This document shows, one piece after another, positions 24,420 to 32,000 of a stretch of DNA of 64,000 bases. Numbering within the stretch: position 1 is the stretch's first letter; every line of letters begins with the position of its first letter. The position numbers were made by a program, and so were the translations under genes. The notes beneath the pieces are model-generated. The model had not been told where the DNA came from. It searched no databases and worked only from the letters and a program-made list of their open reading frames with translations. Origin of the DNA: Streptomyces sp. NBC_01549 (GTDB taxonomy: Bacteria > Actinomycetota > Actinomycetes > Streptomycetales > Streptomycetaceae); assembly GCF_026339955.1 (NCBI RefSeq), contig NZ_JAPEPW010000001.1, positions 6,221,001 through 6,285,000 on the forward strand, given 5' to 3'.

Positions 24420-25055
24420 GTGTTCACCGGAATCGTCGAAGAGCTGGGTGAGGTCACCGCCGTCGAGATGCTCGACGACGCCTCCCGTTTCCGTCTGCGT
24501 GGCCCCGTCGTCACGCGGGGCGCGCAGCATGGCGACTCCATCGCCGTGAACGGCGTCTGTCTGACGGTCGTCGAACACGAAGGCGACGAATTCACCGCCG
24601 ACGTCATGGCCGAAACCCTGGACCGCTCCAGCCTCGGCGCCCTGACCGTCGGCTCCCGCGTCAACCTGGAACGCCCGATGGCCGTGGGCGAGCGTCTCGG
24701 CGGGCACATCGTCCAGGGCCACGTCGACGGCACGGGCACGGTCATCGAGCGCAAGCCGTCCGAGAACTGGGAGATCGTGAAGATCTCGCTCCCGGCGGAC
24801 CTCTCCCGTTACGTGGTCGAGAAGGGCTCCATCACCGTCGACGGCATCAGCCTGACGGTGGTCGACGCGGGCCCCGACTTCTTCACCGTCAGCCTCATCC
24901 CCACCACCCTCGACCTGACCACGCTCGGCCACAAGCAGTCCGGCGACCCGGTCAACCTCGAGGTGGACGTCATCGCCAAGTACGTCGAGCGACTGCTCGG
25001 TGCCCGTGGCGAGCAGCCGGTCGCGCTGCCCGACACCCAGGGGAGCGGGCAGTGA
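24420..25055 (+). CDS. ribE: Riboflavin synthase, alpha chain
   Basis: A 211-residue enzyme that dismutates two 6,7-dimethyl-8-ribityllumazines to riboflavin. The usual start MFTGIVEELGEV and the two tandem lumazine-binding barrels are visible: SIAVNGVCLTVVEHEGDEF in repeat 1 and SITVDGISLTVVDAGPDFF in repeat 2, with GGHIVQGHVDGTG at the junction. GTG start with AGGAGG upstream. First gene behind the FMN riboswitch. Its stop overlaps the ribM start (GTGA), so the genes are translationally coupled. The gene is called ribC in some bacteria. Confidence 0.97.
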   Translation: MFTGIVEELGEVTAVEMLDDASRFRLRGPVVTRGAQHGDSIAVNGVCLTVVEHEGDEFTADVMAETLDRSSLGALTVGSRVNLERPMAVGERLGGHIVQGHVDGTGTVIERKPSENWEIVKISLPADLSRYVVEKGSITVDGISLTVVDAGPDFFTVSLIPTTLDLTTLGHKQSGDPVNLEVDVIAKYVERLLGARGEQPVALPDTQGSGQ

Positions 25056-25693
25056 ACTGGCTGAACTCCGAGGCGTTCACGCTCCTCGGGCAGCACATCA
25101 TGTGGTCGGACATGATCGGCAACACGATCGGTCTGATCGCGCTCGCGCTCGGCTGGCTGCGCTCCATATGGAGCTGGCCCGTGCAACTCCTGTCCGGCGT
25201 CATCCTCTTCAGCGCCTTCGTCGGGCACCTCACCGGAAGCGCCGGCAAGCAGGTCGTGGTCATCGTCGTCGCCCTGTGGGGCTGGTGGCAGTGGAACCGC
25301 GGCAAGGACGAGAGTCGGGACGGTCACATCTCCGTACGGTTCGCCACCTGGCGCGAGCGCGCCTACATGGTGGGCGCCGCGGCCGTGGGCACCCTCGCGG
25401 TCAGCGGCCTGTTCCACGCGTACCCGACCCTGTCCTGGGACCCGTGGCCGGACGCGTACATCTTCGTCGGCACGATCGTCGCCATGTACGCGCAGGCCCG
25501 CGGCATGGTCGAGTTCTGGTTCGCCTGGCTGCTGGTCGACCTGGTGGGCGTCCCGCTCAACTTCGCCAACGGCTACGCGTTCTCCGGTTTCGTCTACGTC
25601 GTCTACGGCGCGCTCGTCCTGTCGGGCATGCGCGACTGGTGGCTGCGCTCCCGCAAGGCCGGGCAGCCCGTCCTGGAAGGAGCCCCCGCATGA
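25052..25693 (+). CDS. ribM: Riboflavin transporter, PnuC family (RibM)
   Basis: A 213-residue membrane protein of the PnuC fold with about seven helices. Family stretches are NTIGLIALALGWLRSIWSWP, VVALWGWWQWNRG and AYIFVGTIVAMYAQARGMVE ending with FWFAWLLVDLVGVPL. PnuC homologues inside FMN-riboswitch operons are known as RibM, a facilitator for riboflavin (and roseoflavin) shown in Streptomyces davaonensis and Corynebacterium. Position here, between ribE and ribBA with GTGA and ATGA overlaps on both sides, supports that role over nicotinamide riboside transport. Confidence 0.9.
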   Translation: MNWLNSEAFTLLGQHIMWSDMIGNTIGLIALALGWLRSIWSWPVQLLSGVILFSAFVGHLTGSAGKQVVVIVVALWGWWQWNRGKDESRDGHISVRFATWRERAYMVGAAAVGTLAVSGLFHAYPTLSWDPWPDAYIFVGTIVAMYAQARGMVEFWFAWLLVDLVGVPLNFANGYAFSGFVYVVYGALVLSGMRDWWLRSRKAGQPVLEGAPA

Positions 25694-26988
25694 CCATGGC
25701 ACCCGTCTGGTACAGCACCGGGCACGATCAAGATGCTTCGGACTTCGCGCTCGACCCGATCGAGAAGGCCATCGCCGACATCGCGGCGGGCCGCCCGATC
25801 GTGGTCGTCGATGACGAGGACCGGGAGAACGAGGGCGACCTCGTCATCGCCGCCGAGAAGGCGACCCCCGAGATCATCGCGTTCATGATGAGCGAGTGCC
25901 GCGGACTGATCTGCGCGCCGATGGAGGGCGACGAACTCGACCGCCTCCAGCTCCCGCAGATGGTGGAGAACAACACCGAGTCGATGAAGACCGCGTTCAC
26001 CGTGTCCGTGGACGCCTCCGCCGTCCACGGCGTGTCCACCGGCATCTCCGCGGCCGACCGCGCCACCACACTGCGGCTGCTGGCCGGCGGCGAGGCCGAG
26101 GCGGGTGACTTCGTGCGCCCCGGCCACATCTTCCCGCTGCGTGCCAAGCCCGGCGGTGTCCTCGTCCGCAACGGCCACACCGAGGCCGCCGTCGACCTCG
26201 CCCGGCTCGCGGGCCTGCGCCCGGCCGGCGCGATCGTCGAGATCGCCGGTGAGGACGGACGCATGCTCCGTCTGCCCGAGCTGATCCCGTTCGCCCGCAA
26301 GCACGGCCTGACGATCATCTCCATCGAGGACCTGATCGCCTACCGCCGTACCGCCGAGCCCACGGTCCGCCGCGAAGCCAAGACCCAACTGCCCACCGCC
26401 TTCGGTGAGTTCACGGCGTACGGCTACCGTTCCACCGTCGACGGCGTCGAGCACGTCGCCCTCGTGCACGGCGAGATCGGCGACGGCGAGGACGTCCTCG
26501 TTCGTGTCCACTCCGAGTGCCTGACCGGCGACATCTTCCACTCGCTGCGCTGCGACTGCGGCCCCCAGCTCCAGACCTCCATGGAGCGCATCCAGGCCGA
26601 GGGCCGGGGCGTCGTGGTCTACCTGCGTGGGCACGAGGGGCGCGGCATCGGCCTGTTGTCCAAGCTGCGCGCCTACGAGCTCCAGGAGCGTGGCCGCGAC
26701 ACCCTCGACGCCAACCTGGAACTCGGCCTGCCCGCCGACGCCCGGGACTACGGCGCGAGCGCGCAGATCCTGGAGGACCTCGGCGTCCACAGCCTGCGCC
26801 TGCTGACCAACAACCCCGACAAGACCGACGCGCTGGTCCGGCACGGCCTCAAGGTCACGCGCCGGGAGCCGATGCCCGTACAGGCGGGCGAGCACAACCT
26901 CCGCTACCTGCGCACCAAGCGGGACCGGATGGGTCACGACCTGCCCTGGCTCGACACGGCCACCGTGTCCGCCTGCGGCAACCAGTAA
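25690..26988 (+). CDS. ribBA: Bifunctional DHBP synthase / GTP cyclohydrolase II
   Basis: A 432-residue fusion. Residues about 15-215 form 3,4-dihydroxy-2-butanone 4-phosphate synthase (IVVVDDEDRENEGDLVIAAE, SECRGLICAPM, HGVSTGISAADRATT, GHIFPLRAK, GHTEAAVDLARLAG). Residues about 225-432 form GTP cyclohydrolase II, with zinc ligands in SECLTGDIFHSLRCDCGPQL and the catalytic YLRGHEGRGIGL. It supplies both precursors of riboflavin from ribulose 5-phosphate and GTP. ATG at 25690 overlaps the ribM stop; an ATG six bases later is possible. No ribD is present here, so that step must be encoded elsewhere. Confidence 0.96.
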   Translation: MTMAPVWYSTGHDQDASDFALDPIEKAIADIAAGRPIVVVDDEDRENEGDLVIAAEKATPEIIAFMMSECRGLICAPMEGDELDRLQLPQMVENNTESMKTAFTVSVDASAVHGVSTGISAADRATTLRLLAGGEAEAGDFVRPGHIFPLRAKPGGVLVRNGHTEAAVDLARLAGLRPAGAIVEIAGEDGRMLRLPELIPFARKHGLTIISIEDLIAYRRTAEPTVRREAKTQLPTAFGEFTAYGYRSTVDGVEHVALVHGEIGDGEDVLVRVHSECLTGDIFHSLRCDCGPQLQTSMERIQAEGRGVVVYLRGHEGRGIGLLSKLRAYELQERGRDTLDANLELGLPADARDYGASAQILEDLGVHSLRLLTNNPDKTDALVRHGLKVTRREPMPVQAGEHNLRYLRTKRDRMGHDLPWLDTATVSACGNQ

Positions 26989-27010
26989 CAAGAAAGCACT
27001 GAGGAGAGAC

Positions 27011-27496
27011 GTGAGCGGCAAGGGTGCACCTGAACTGTCCGTACGCAACTGCGGCGACCTGCGCGTCGCGGTCATCGCGGCACAGTGGCACGAAAAGGTG
27101 ATGGACGGCCTCGTCAACGGCGCGCTGCGCGCCCTGCACGAGCTCGGGATCGACGAGCCGACCCTGCTCAGGGTCCCCGGCAGCTTCGAGCTGCCGGTCG
27201 TCGCCAAGGTCCTCGCGGGCCGCGGCTACGACGCGATCGTCGCGCTCGGCGTTGTCATCCGCGGCGGTACCCCGCATTTCGAATACGTGTGCCAGGGCGT
27301 CACCCAGGGCCTCACCCAGGTCTCCATCGACACCGGCGTCCCCATCGGCTTCGGCGTGCTGACCTGCGACACCGAGGAGCAGGCCCTCGACCGCGCGGGC
27401 ATCGAGGGCTCCAACGAGGACAAGGGGCACGAGGCGGTGACCGCGGCCGTCGCGACCGCGGCCACGCTGCGCTCAGTATCCGAACCCTGGCGCTGA
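27011..27496 (+). CDS. ribH: 6,7-dimethyl-8-ribityllumazine synthase
   Basis: A 161-residue enzyme that joins the pyrimidine and the butanone phosphate to give the riboflavin synthase substrate. Typical motifs are VAVIAAQWHEKVMDGLVNGA, VPGSFELPVVAKVLA, VALGVVIRGGTPHFEYVCQG and FGVLTCDTEEQALDRAG. Relatives form pentamers or icosahedral shells. GTG start preceded by GAGGAGAG. It is the last riboflavin gene; hisE starts 34 bases further on. Confidence 0.97.
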   Translation: MSGKGAPELSVRNCGDLRVAVIAAQWHEKVMDGLVNGALRALHELGIDEPTLLRVPGSFELPVVAKVLAGRGYDAIVALGVVIRGGTPHFEYVCQGVTQGLTQVSIDTGVPIGFGVLTCDTEEQALDRAGIEGSNEDKGHEAVTAAVATAATLRSVSEPWR

Positions 27497-27530
27497 GGCA
27501 GGGGCGGTAGCGCGTAGGGTGGGCAGCATC

Positions 27531-27803
27531 ATGTCCAAGAAGACGTTCGAGGAGCTCTTCACGGAGCTCCAGCAGAAGGCCGCCACGGGCGACCCCACCA
27601 CTTCACGCACCGCCGAGCTGGTCGGCAAGGGCGTCCATGCCATCGGCAAGAAGGTCGTCGAAGAGGCCGCCGAGGTCTGGATGGCCGCCGAGTACGAGGG
27701 CAAGGACGCCGCCGCCGAGGAGATCTCGCAGCTCCTGTACCACGTCCAGGTGATGATGGTGGCGCGCGGGATCTCCCTCGACGACGTGTACGCCCACCTC
27801 TGA
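27531..27803 (+). CDS. hisE: Phosphoribosyl-ATP diphosphatase
   Basis: A 90-residue MazG-like all-helical pyrophosphatase, second step of histidine synthesis (PR-ATP to PR-AMP). Core motifs are TFEELFTELQQKAATGDPTT, VHAIGKKVVEEAAEVWMAA and the metal-binding YEGKDAAAEEISQLLYHVQV. ATG at 27531 gives the standard start MSKKTFEEL; a GTG 12 bases upstream is less likely. It follows ribH closely and precedes hisG, so riboflavin and histidine genes may share transcripts. Confidence 0.95.
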   Translation: MSKKTFEELFTELQQKAATGDPTTSRTAELVGKGVHAIGKKVVEEAAEVWMAAEYEGKDAAAEEISQLLYHVQVMMVARGISLDDVYAHL

Positions 27804-27859
27804 GCAGTAACCCCGCAATCCCGTACGTACCGTACGCACGAACGAAGGAAGCCGACCTC

Positions 27860-28717
27860 ATGCTGCGCATCGCCGTCCCCAACAAGGGTTCCCTGTCAGG
27901 ACCTGCGGCGGAGATGCTGCATGAGGCCGGCTACCAGCAGCGCCGGGAGTCCAAGGAACTGCGGATCGTCGACCCGGGCAACGAGGTCGAGTTCTTCTAC
28001 CTCCGCCCCCGCGACATCGCGATCTACGTCTCCTCCGGCCGCCTCGACATCGGCATCACCGGCCGCGACCTGCTCATCGACTCGGGCGCCAACGCGGAGG
28101 AGATCCTCCCGCTCGGCTTCGCCCGCTCGACGTTCCGCTTCGCCACCAAGCCCGGCACGGCCAAGGGCATCGAGGACCTCGGCGGTATGACGGTCGCCAC
28201 CTCGTACGAGGGCATCGTGGCCAAGCACCTCGCCGACAGCGGCATCGACGCCTCCGTCGTCCACCTCGACGGCGCCGTGGAGACCGCGATCGAACTCGGT
28301 GTCGCCGAGGTCGTCGCGGACGTCGTCGAGACCGGCACCTCGCTGCGCAACGCGGGTCTCGAGGTCTTCGGCGACCCCATCATGAAGTCCGAGGCCGTCG
28401 TCATCCGCCGCGTCGGGGTCGACACCGCCGAGGACGCCGAGCCCAAGGTGCAGCAGTTCCTGCGCCGTCTCCAGGGCGTCCTGGTCGCACGGACGTACGT
28501 GATGATGGACTACGACTGCCGCGCCGAGCACCTGGAGAAGGCCGTCGCGCTCACGCCCGGCCTGGAGTCGCCGACCATCTCCCCCCTGCACAACGAGGGC
28601 TGGGTCGCCGTCCGCGCCATGGTGCCCGCCAAGGAGGCCCAGCGGATCATGGACGACCTGTACGCCCTCGGCGCGCGGGCCATCCTGACCACGGCCATCC
28701 ACGCCTGCCGTCTCTGA
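27860..28717 (+). CDS. hisG: ATP phosphoribosyltransferase (long form)
   Basis: A 285-residue enzyme, first and feedback-controlled step of histidine synthesis. N-terminal core LRIAVPNKGSLSGPAAEML, RPRDIAIYVSSGRLDIGITG, and ADVVETGTSLRNAGL. The C-terminal regulatory ACT-like domain (about 210-285) is present, ending HNEGWVAVRAMVPAKEAQ, so histidine inhibition is expected and no HisZ partner is needed. ATG start 56 bases after hisE. Confidence 0.96.
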   Translation: MLRIAVPNKGSLSGPAAEMLHEAGYQQRRESKELRIVDPGNEVEFFYLRPRDIAIYVSSGRLDIGITGRDLLIDSGANAEEILPLGFARSTFRFATKPGTAKGIEDLGGMTVATSYEGIVAKHLADSGIDASVVHLDGAVETAIELGVAEVVADVVETGTSLRNAGLEVFGDPIMKSEAVVIRRVGVDTAEDAEPKVQQFLRRLQGVLVARTYVMMDYDCRAEHLEKAVALTPGLESPTISPLHNEGWVAVRAMVPAKEAQRIMDDLYALGARAILTTAIHACRL

Positions 28718-28734
28718 GGACCCCGACCGAAGCC

Positions 28735-29190
28735 ATGCCCGACCTTCCCACGCTCCCCGTCACTTTCCGGCCGTCCCGCACCCGGGCCGTGCTGCTCACC
28801 GCGGGCGCCGCGATCTTCGTCGTCATAAGTACGGTCGCGATGCTCCTCGAACAGCTCAGCCCGGGGGACCAGCTCACCTTCGTCTTCACCGGCGCGCTGG
28901 TCTTCGGCGTCCTGCTGATGCTCTCCCGGCCCAAAGTCGTCGCCGACGAGACCGGCGTCACCGTGGTCAACATCACCAGCAGGCGACACCTGGACTGGGC
29001 GGAGATCCTCCAGGTCAACCTGCGTCCCGGCGACCCCTGGGTGTTCCTGAACCTCAGCGACGGCACCAGCCTGCCCGCGCTCGGCATCCAGCCGGGCATC
29101 GCCAAAAAGCGCGCGATCGAGGACGCCCGCGCCCTGCGCGCGCTCGCCGAGGCCCGCTCCATCGGCAACCCGGAGCAACATCACGGCTGA
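28735..29190 (+). CDS. Small membrane protein with bacterial PH domain
   Basis: A 151-residue protein. Two adjacent membrane helices (about 20-42 and 50-65) are followed by a bPH domain (about 66-130) containing DETGVTVVNITSRRHLDWAE and NLRPGDPWVFLNLSDGTSLP. A short helical tail ends the protein. PH-like proteins of this type are of unknown function; membrane association is clear. It starts 17 bases after hisG and probably ends that transcription unit. Confidence 0.85.
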   Translation: MPDLPTLPVTFRPSRTRAVLLTAGAAIFVVISTVAMLLEQLSPGDQLTFVFTGALVFGVLLMLSRPKVVADETGVTVVNITSRRHLDWAEILQVNLRPGDPWVFLNLSDGTSLPALGIQPGIAKKRAIEDARALRALAEARSIGNPEQHHG

Positions 29191-29240
29191 CTCTCGGCCT
29201 TCCACCCTGCCATACAGGCCCATGTCTTGATTAACCTGTT

Positions 29241-29269
29241 GGCGGAGGCGTTTTCGTTGCGCCTCCGCC
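29241..29269 (+). terminator. Hairpin after the rib-his operon
   Basis: GGCGGAGGCG (29241-29250) pairs perfectly with CGCCTCCGCC (29260-29269) around TTTTCGTTG. It lies 50 bases after the PH-domain gene and before the CNNM genes, so it probably ends the upstream transcript. Confidence 0.7.
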
Positions 29270-29392
29270 ACTGTGTTCCACCCGGTGACTCAGAGGCCCC
29301 CTGCTACCCGAGGAGTGACTCCCTCCAGCGATGGACGGATCGTCCTGTAGTACCTGCGCCGCCCCCTCCCGACATATCGAGGCGGCGGCATC

Positions 29393-30727
29393 ATGACCAT
29401 CTCCCTGCTGCTCCTTGGGGCGGCGTTCCTGCTGATCCTCGCCAACGGCTTCTTCGTGGCGGCCGAGTTCGGCCTCGTCACGGTCGAGCGGCCCGACGCC
29501 GAGAAGGCGGCGGCCGAAGGCGACCGACGGGCCGCTACGGTCGTCGAATCGCTCAAGGAGCTGTCCTTCCAGCTCTCCGGCACCCAGCTCGGCATCACCA
29601 TCACCTCGCTCGTCGTCGGCATGCTCGCCGAACCCGCGCTCGCCGAACTGCTGCACGGCCCCTTCACCGCGCTCGGACTGCCCGAGGGCGCCGTGTCCGG
29701 CCTCGCCGTGGTGGTCGGCATGCTGCTCGCCGCGGCCGTGCAGATGGTGATCGGCGAACTCGTGCCCAAGAACTGGGCGGTCTCCAAGCCCCTGCAGGTC
29801 GCCCGCTTCGTCGCGGGCCCCCAGCACGTCTTCTCCCGCCTCTTCCGGCCGGTGATCGCCGCGCTCAACACGGTCGCCAACCGGCTCGTACGGGCCCTGG
29901 GCGTCGAACCCGCCGAGGAGCTGGCCTCCGCCCGCACCCCCGGCGAACTCGTCTCCCTGGCCCGGCACTCGGCCCAGGCCGGCGCGCTGGAGCAGGACAC
30001 CGCGGATCTCTTCGTACGGACCCTCTCGCTCGCCGACCTGACCGCGCAGCACGTCATGACCCCGCGGGTACGGGTCAGCGCCCTCCAGTCCTCCGCCACG
30101 GCCGAGGACGTCGTCAATCTCACCCGCGCCACCGGCCTCTCCCGCTTCCCCGTCTACCGGGATCGGATCGACGAGATCGTCGGCATGGCGCACCTCAAGG
30201 ACGCCCTGGCAATCCCCTCCCAGGACCGGCTGCGCACCCCCGTCGGCCGGATCGCCCAGGCCCCGCTGCTGGTCCCGGAGACGCTGCCCGTGCAACCCCT
30301 GCTCGAGCAGCTGCGCAACCAGCAGCCGATCGCCGTCGTCGTCGACGAGTACGGCGGTACGGCGGGCGTCGTCACCCTGGAGGACATCGTCGAGGAACTC
30401 GTCGGGGAGGTCCGTGACGAACACGACGCCAAGGACCTGCCGGAGCTCGCCGCCGCGCCGCCCGAGGACGGACGGCCCGCCTGGGACGCCGACGGCAGCT
30501 GCCGGGTCGACGTCCTGCAGCGCATAGGCCTTGACGTGCCCGAGGGCCCGTACGAGACCGTCGCGGGCCTCGTCGCCGATCTGCTCGGCCGGATCCCGGC
30601 CCCCGGCGACAAGGCCGAGCTGCCCGGCTGGCGTCTGTCCGTAAGCCAAGTGGGGCACTACCGGGCCGAACGGGTCCGGCTGGTCAGGACCGCCGACGCG
30701 GCTGCCGTGCCGGAGGCCGCCCGATGA
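29393..30727 (+). CDS. Hemolysin/CNNM-family membrane protein with CBS domains
   Basis: A 444-residue protein: DUF21/CNNM membrane domain (about 1-190; LILANGFFVAAEFGLVTVER, LSGTQLGITITSLVVGMLAE, MVIGELVPKNWAVSKP), a CBS pair (about 205-340; HVMTPRVRVSALQSS, SRFPVYRDRIDEIVGMAHLK, VVDEYGGTAGVVTLEDIVEE) and a C-terminal transporter-associated CorC_HlyC domain (about 355-435). The family is linked to Mg2+/Co2+ homeostasis; the hemolysin name is historical. The ATGA overlap with the next gene shows a paired operon. Confidence 0.92.
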   Translation: MTISLLLLGAAFLLILANGFFVAAEFGLVTVERPDAEKAAAEGDRRAATVVESLKELSFQLSGTQLGITITSLVVGMLAEPALAELLHGPFTALGLPEGAVSGLAVVVGMLLAAAVQMVIGELVPKNWAVSKPLQVARFVAGPQHVFSRLFRPVIAALNTVANRLVRALGVEPAEELASARTPGELVSLARHSAQAGALEQDTADLFVRTLSLADLTAQHVMTPRVRVSALQSSATAEDVVNLTRATGLSRFPVYRDRIDEIVGMAHLKDALAIPSQDRLRTPVGRIAQAPLLVPETLPVQPLLEQLRNQQPIAVVVDEYGGTAGVVTLEDIVEELVGEVRDEHDAKDLPELAAAPPEDGRPAWDADGSCRVDVLQRIGLDVPEGPYETVAGLVADLLGRIPAPGDKAELPGWRLSVSQVGHYRAERVRLVRTADAAAVPEAAR

Positions 30728-31827
30728 GCGTGCTCCAACTCCTTTTCGCCGTGTTGCTGGTGCTCGCCAACGGCTTCTTCGTCGGTGCCGAGTTCGCGCT
30801 CGTCTCCGTCCGCCGCAGCCAGATCGAACCCCTCGGCACCGCCCGCGCCCGACAGGTCCTCTACGGCCTGGAGCGGCTGCCGCAGATGATGGCGGCGGCC
30901 CAGTTCGGCATCACCATCTGCTCGTTGACGCTCGGCGCGGTGGCCGAACCGACCGTCGCCCACCTGCTGGAGCCCGTCTTCGAGGCGGTCCACCTCCCCG
31001 AAGGGGTGATCCACCCCCTCGGATACGTCATCGCACTCGCCCTCGTCGTCTTCTTCCACCTCGTCATCGGCGAGATGGTGCCGAAGAACCTGGCGATGGC
31101 CGCGCCCGAGAAGACGGCGCTGTGGCTGAGCCCCGGCCTGGTGGCCTTCGCGCGCCTGTGCCGTCCCGTCACCGTCGCCCTGGGCGCCTGCGCCCGCCTC
31201 ATCCTGAAACTCTTCCGGGTCGAACCCAAGGACGAGGTCGAGGCGGCCTTCACGAGCGAGCAGCTCAACCGGCTCGTCGAGGATTCCGGCCAGGCGGGCC
31301 TGCTGGACCCGGAGGAGCAGGAACGCCTGGAAGACGCCCTGGAACTGGGCTCCCGCCCGGTCACGGACGTCCTCCTGGACCACGACTCGCTGGTCACCGT
31401 CGGTCCCTCCGTCACCCCCGGCCAGGTCGTCGCGCTCACCGCCCGCACCGGGTACTCCCGGTTCCCGGTGGTCGCGGAGAACGGCGCCTTCATGGGCTAT
31501 CTGCATGTGAAGGACGTACTCGACCTGGAGGAGTCCGAACGGGCGGTACCCCAGCACCTGTGGCGGCACATGACCACCCTGCGCTCCGAACTCCCGCTGG
31601 ACGACGCCCTGACCGTGATGCGCCGCGCCGCGACGCACCTCGCGCAGGTCGCGGACGCGTCGGGGAAGGTCCTGGGTCTTGTCGCGCTGGAAGACGTCCT
31701 GGAGCTCCTGGTGGGCGAGGTGCGCGACCCGGCCCATCGAGACACGGACGCCGACGCTGCCGCGGTGGCCACGCCGCTCACGGAACCCCGCCTCAGCGAG
31801 GCCCCCGAGCAGGCCCTGGCAACCTGA
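30724..31827 (+). CDS. Hemolysin/CNNM-family membrane protein with CBS domains (paralogue)
   Basis: A 367-residue paralogue of the preceding protein: membrane domain (VLANGFFVGAEFALVSVRRS, AAQFGITICSLTLGAVAEP, HLVIGEMVPKNLAMAAPEK) and a CBS pair (about 200-335; DSLVTVGPSVTPGQVV, ALEDVLELLVGEVRDP). It lacks the C-terminal CorC_HlyC domain of its partner. Two CNNM-type genes in tandem, one long and one short, suggest the products work together, perhaps as a heteromer. ATG overlaps the upstream stop. Confidence 0.92.
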   Translation: MSVLQLLFAVLLVLANGFFVGAEFALVSVRRSQIEPLGTARARQVLYGLERLPQMMAAAQFGITICSLTLGAVAEPTVAHLLEPVFEAVHLPEGVIHPLGYVIALALVVFFHLVIGEMVPKNLAMAAPEKTALWLSPGLVAFARLCRPVTVALGACARLILKLFRVEPKDEVEAAFTSEQLNRLVEDSGQAGLLDPEEQERLEDALELGSRPVTDVLLDHDSLVTVGPSVTPGQVVALTARTGYSRFPVVAENGAFMGYLHVKDVLDLEESERAVPQHLWRHMTTLRSELPLDDALTVMRRAATHLAQVADASGKVLGLVALEDVLELLVGEVRDPAHRDTDADAAAVATPLTEPRLSEAPEQALAT

Positions 31828-31834
31828 CGCCACC

Positions 31835-31866
31835 GTGTGGGGAGCTGCTCGCGCGGCTCCCCACAC
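31835..31866 (+). terminator. Perfect 11-bp hairpin after the CNNM operon
   Basis: GTGTGGGGAGC (31835-31845) and GCTCCCCACAC (31856-31866) are exact reverse complements with a 10-base loop, 8 bases after the stop codon. Confidence 0.8.
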
Positions 31867-31927
31867 CCCCGGACCGGGGCTGCGCCCCGATTCCCCCTGC
31901 GCCTGGTTGTTCGGCCGCGGGGCGGTG

Positions 31928-31958
31928 GGGGCTGGTCGCGCAGTTCCCCGCGCCCCTG
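31928..31958 (+). repeat. Dispersed 31-bp intergenic element, copy 1
   Basis: The element runs GGGGCTGGTCGCGCAG then TTCCCCGCGCCCCTG. Near-identical copies occur at 46706-46735 (one base different) and, inverted, at 52012-52042. All three lie between convergent genes. I recognise it as a common Streptomyces intergenic sequence, probably linked to transcription ends. Confidence 0.85.
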
Positions 31959-32000
31959 AAAGCCTCGGTGCGTCCGGCGTTCGAGGACGAGGACCGTTGG

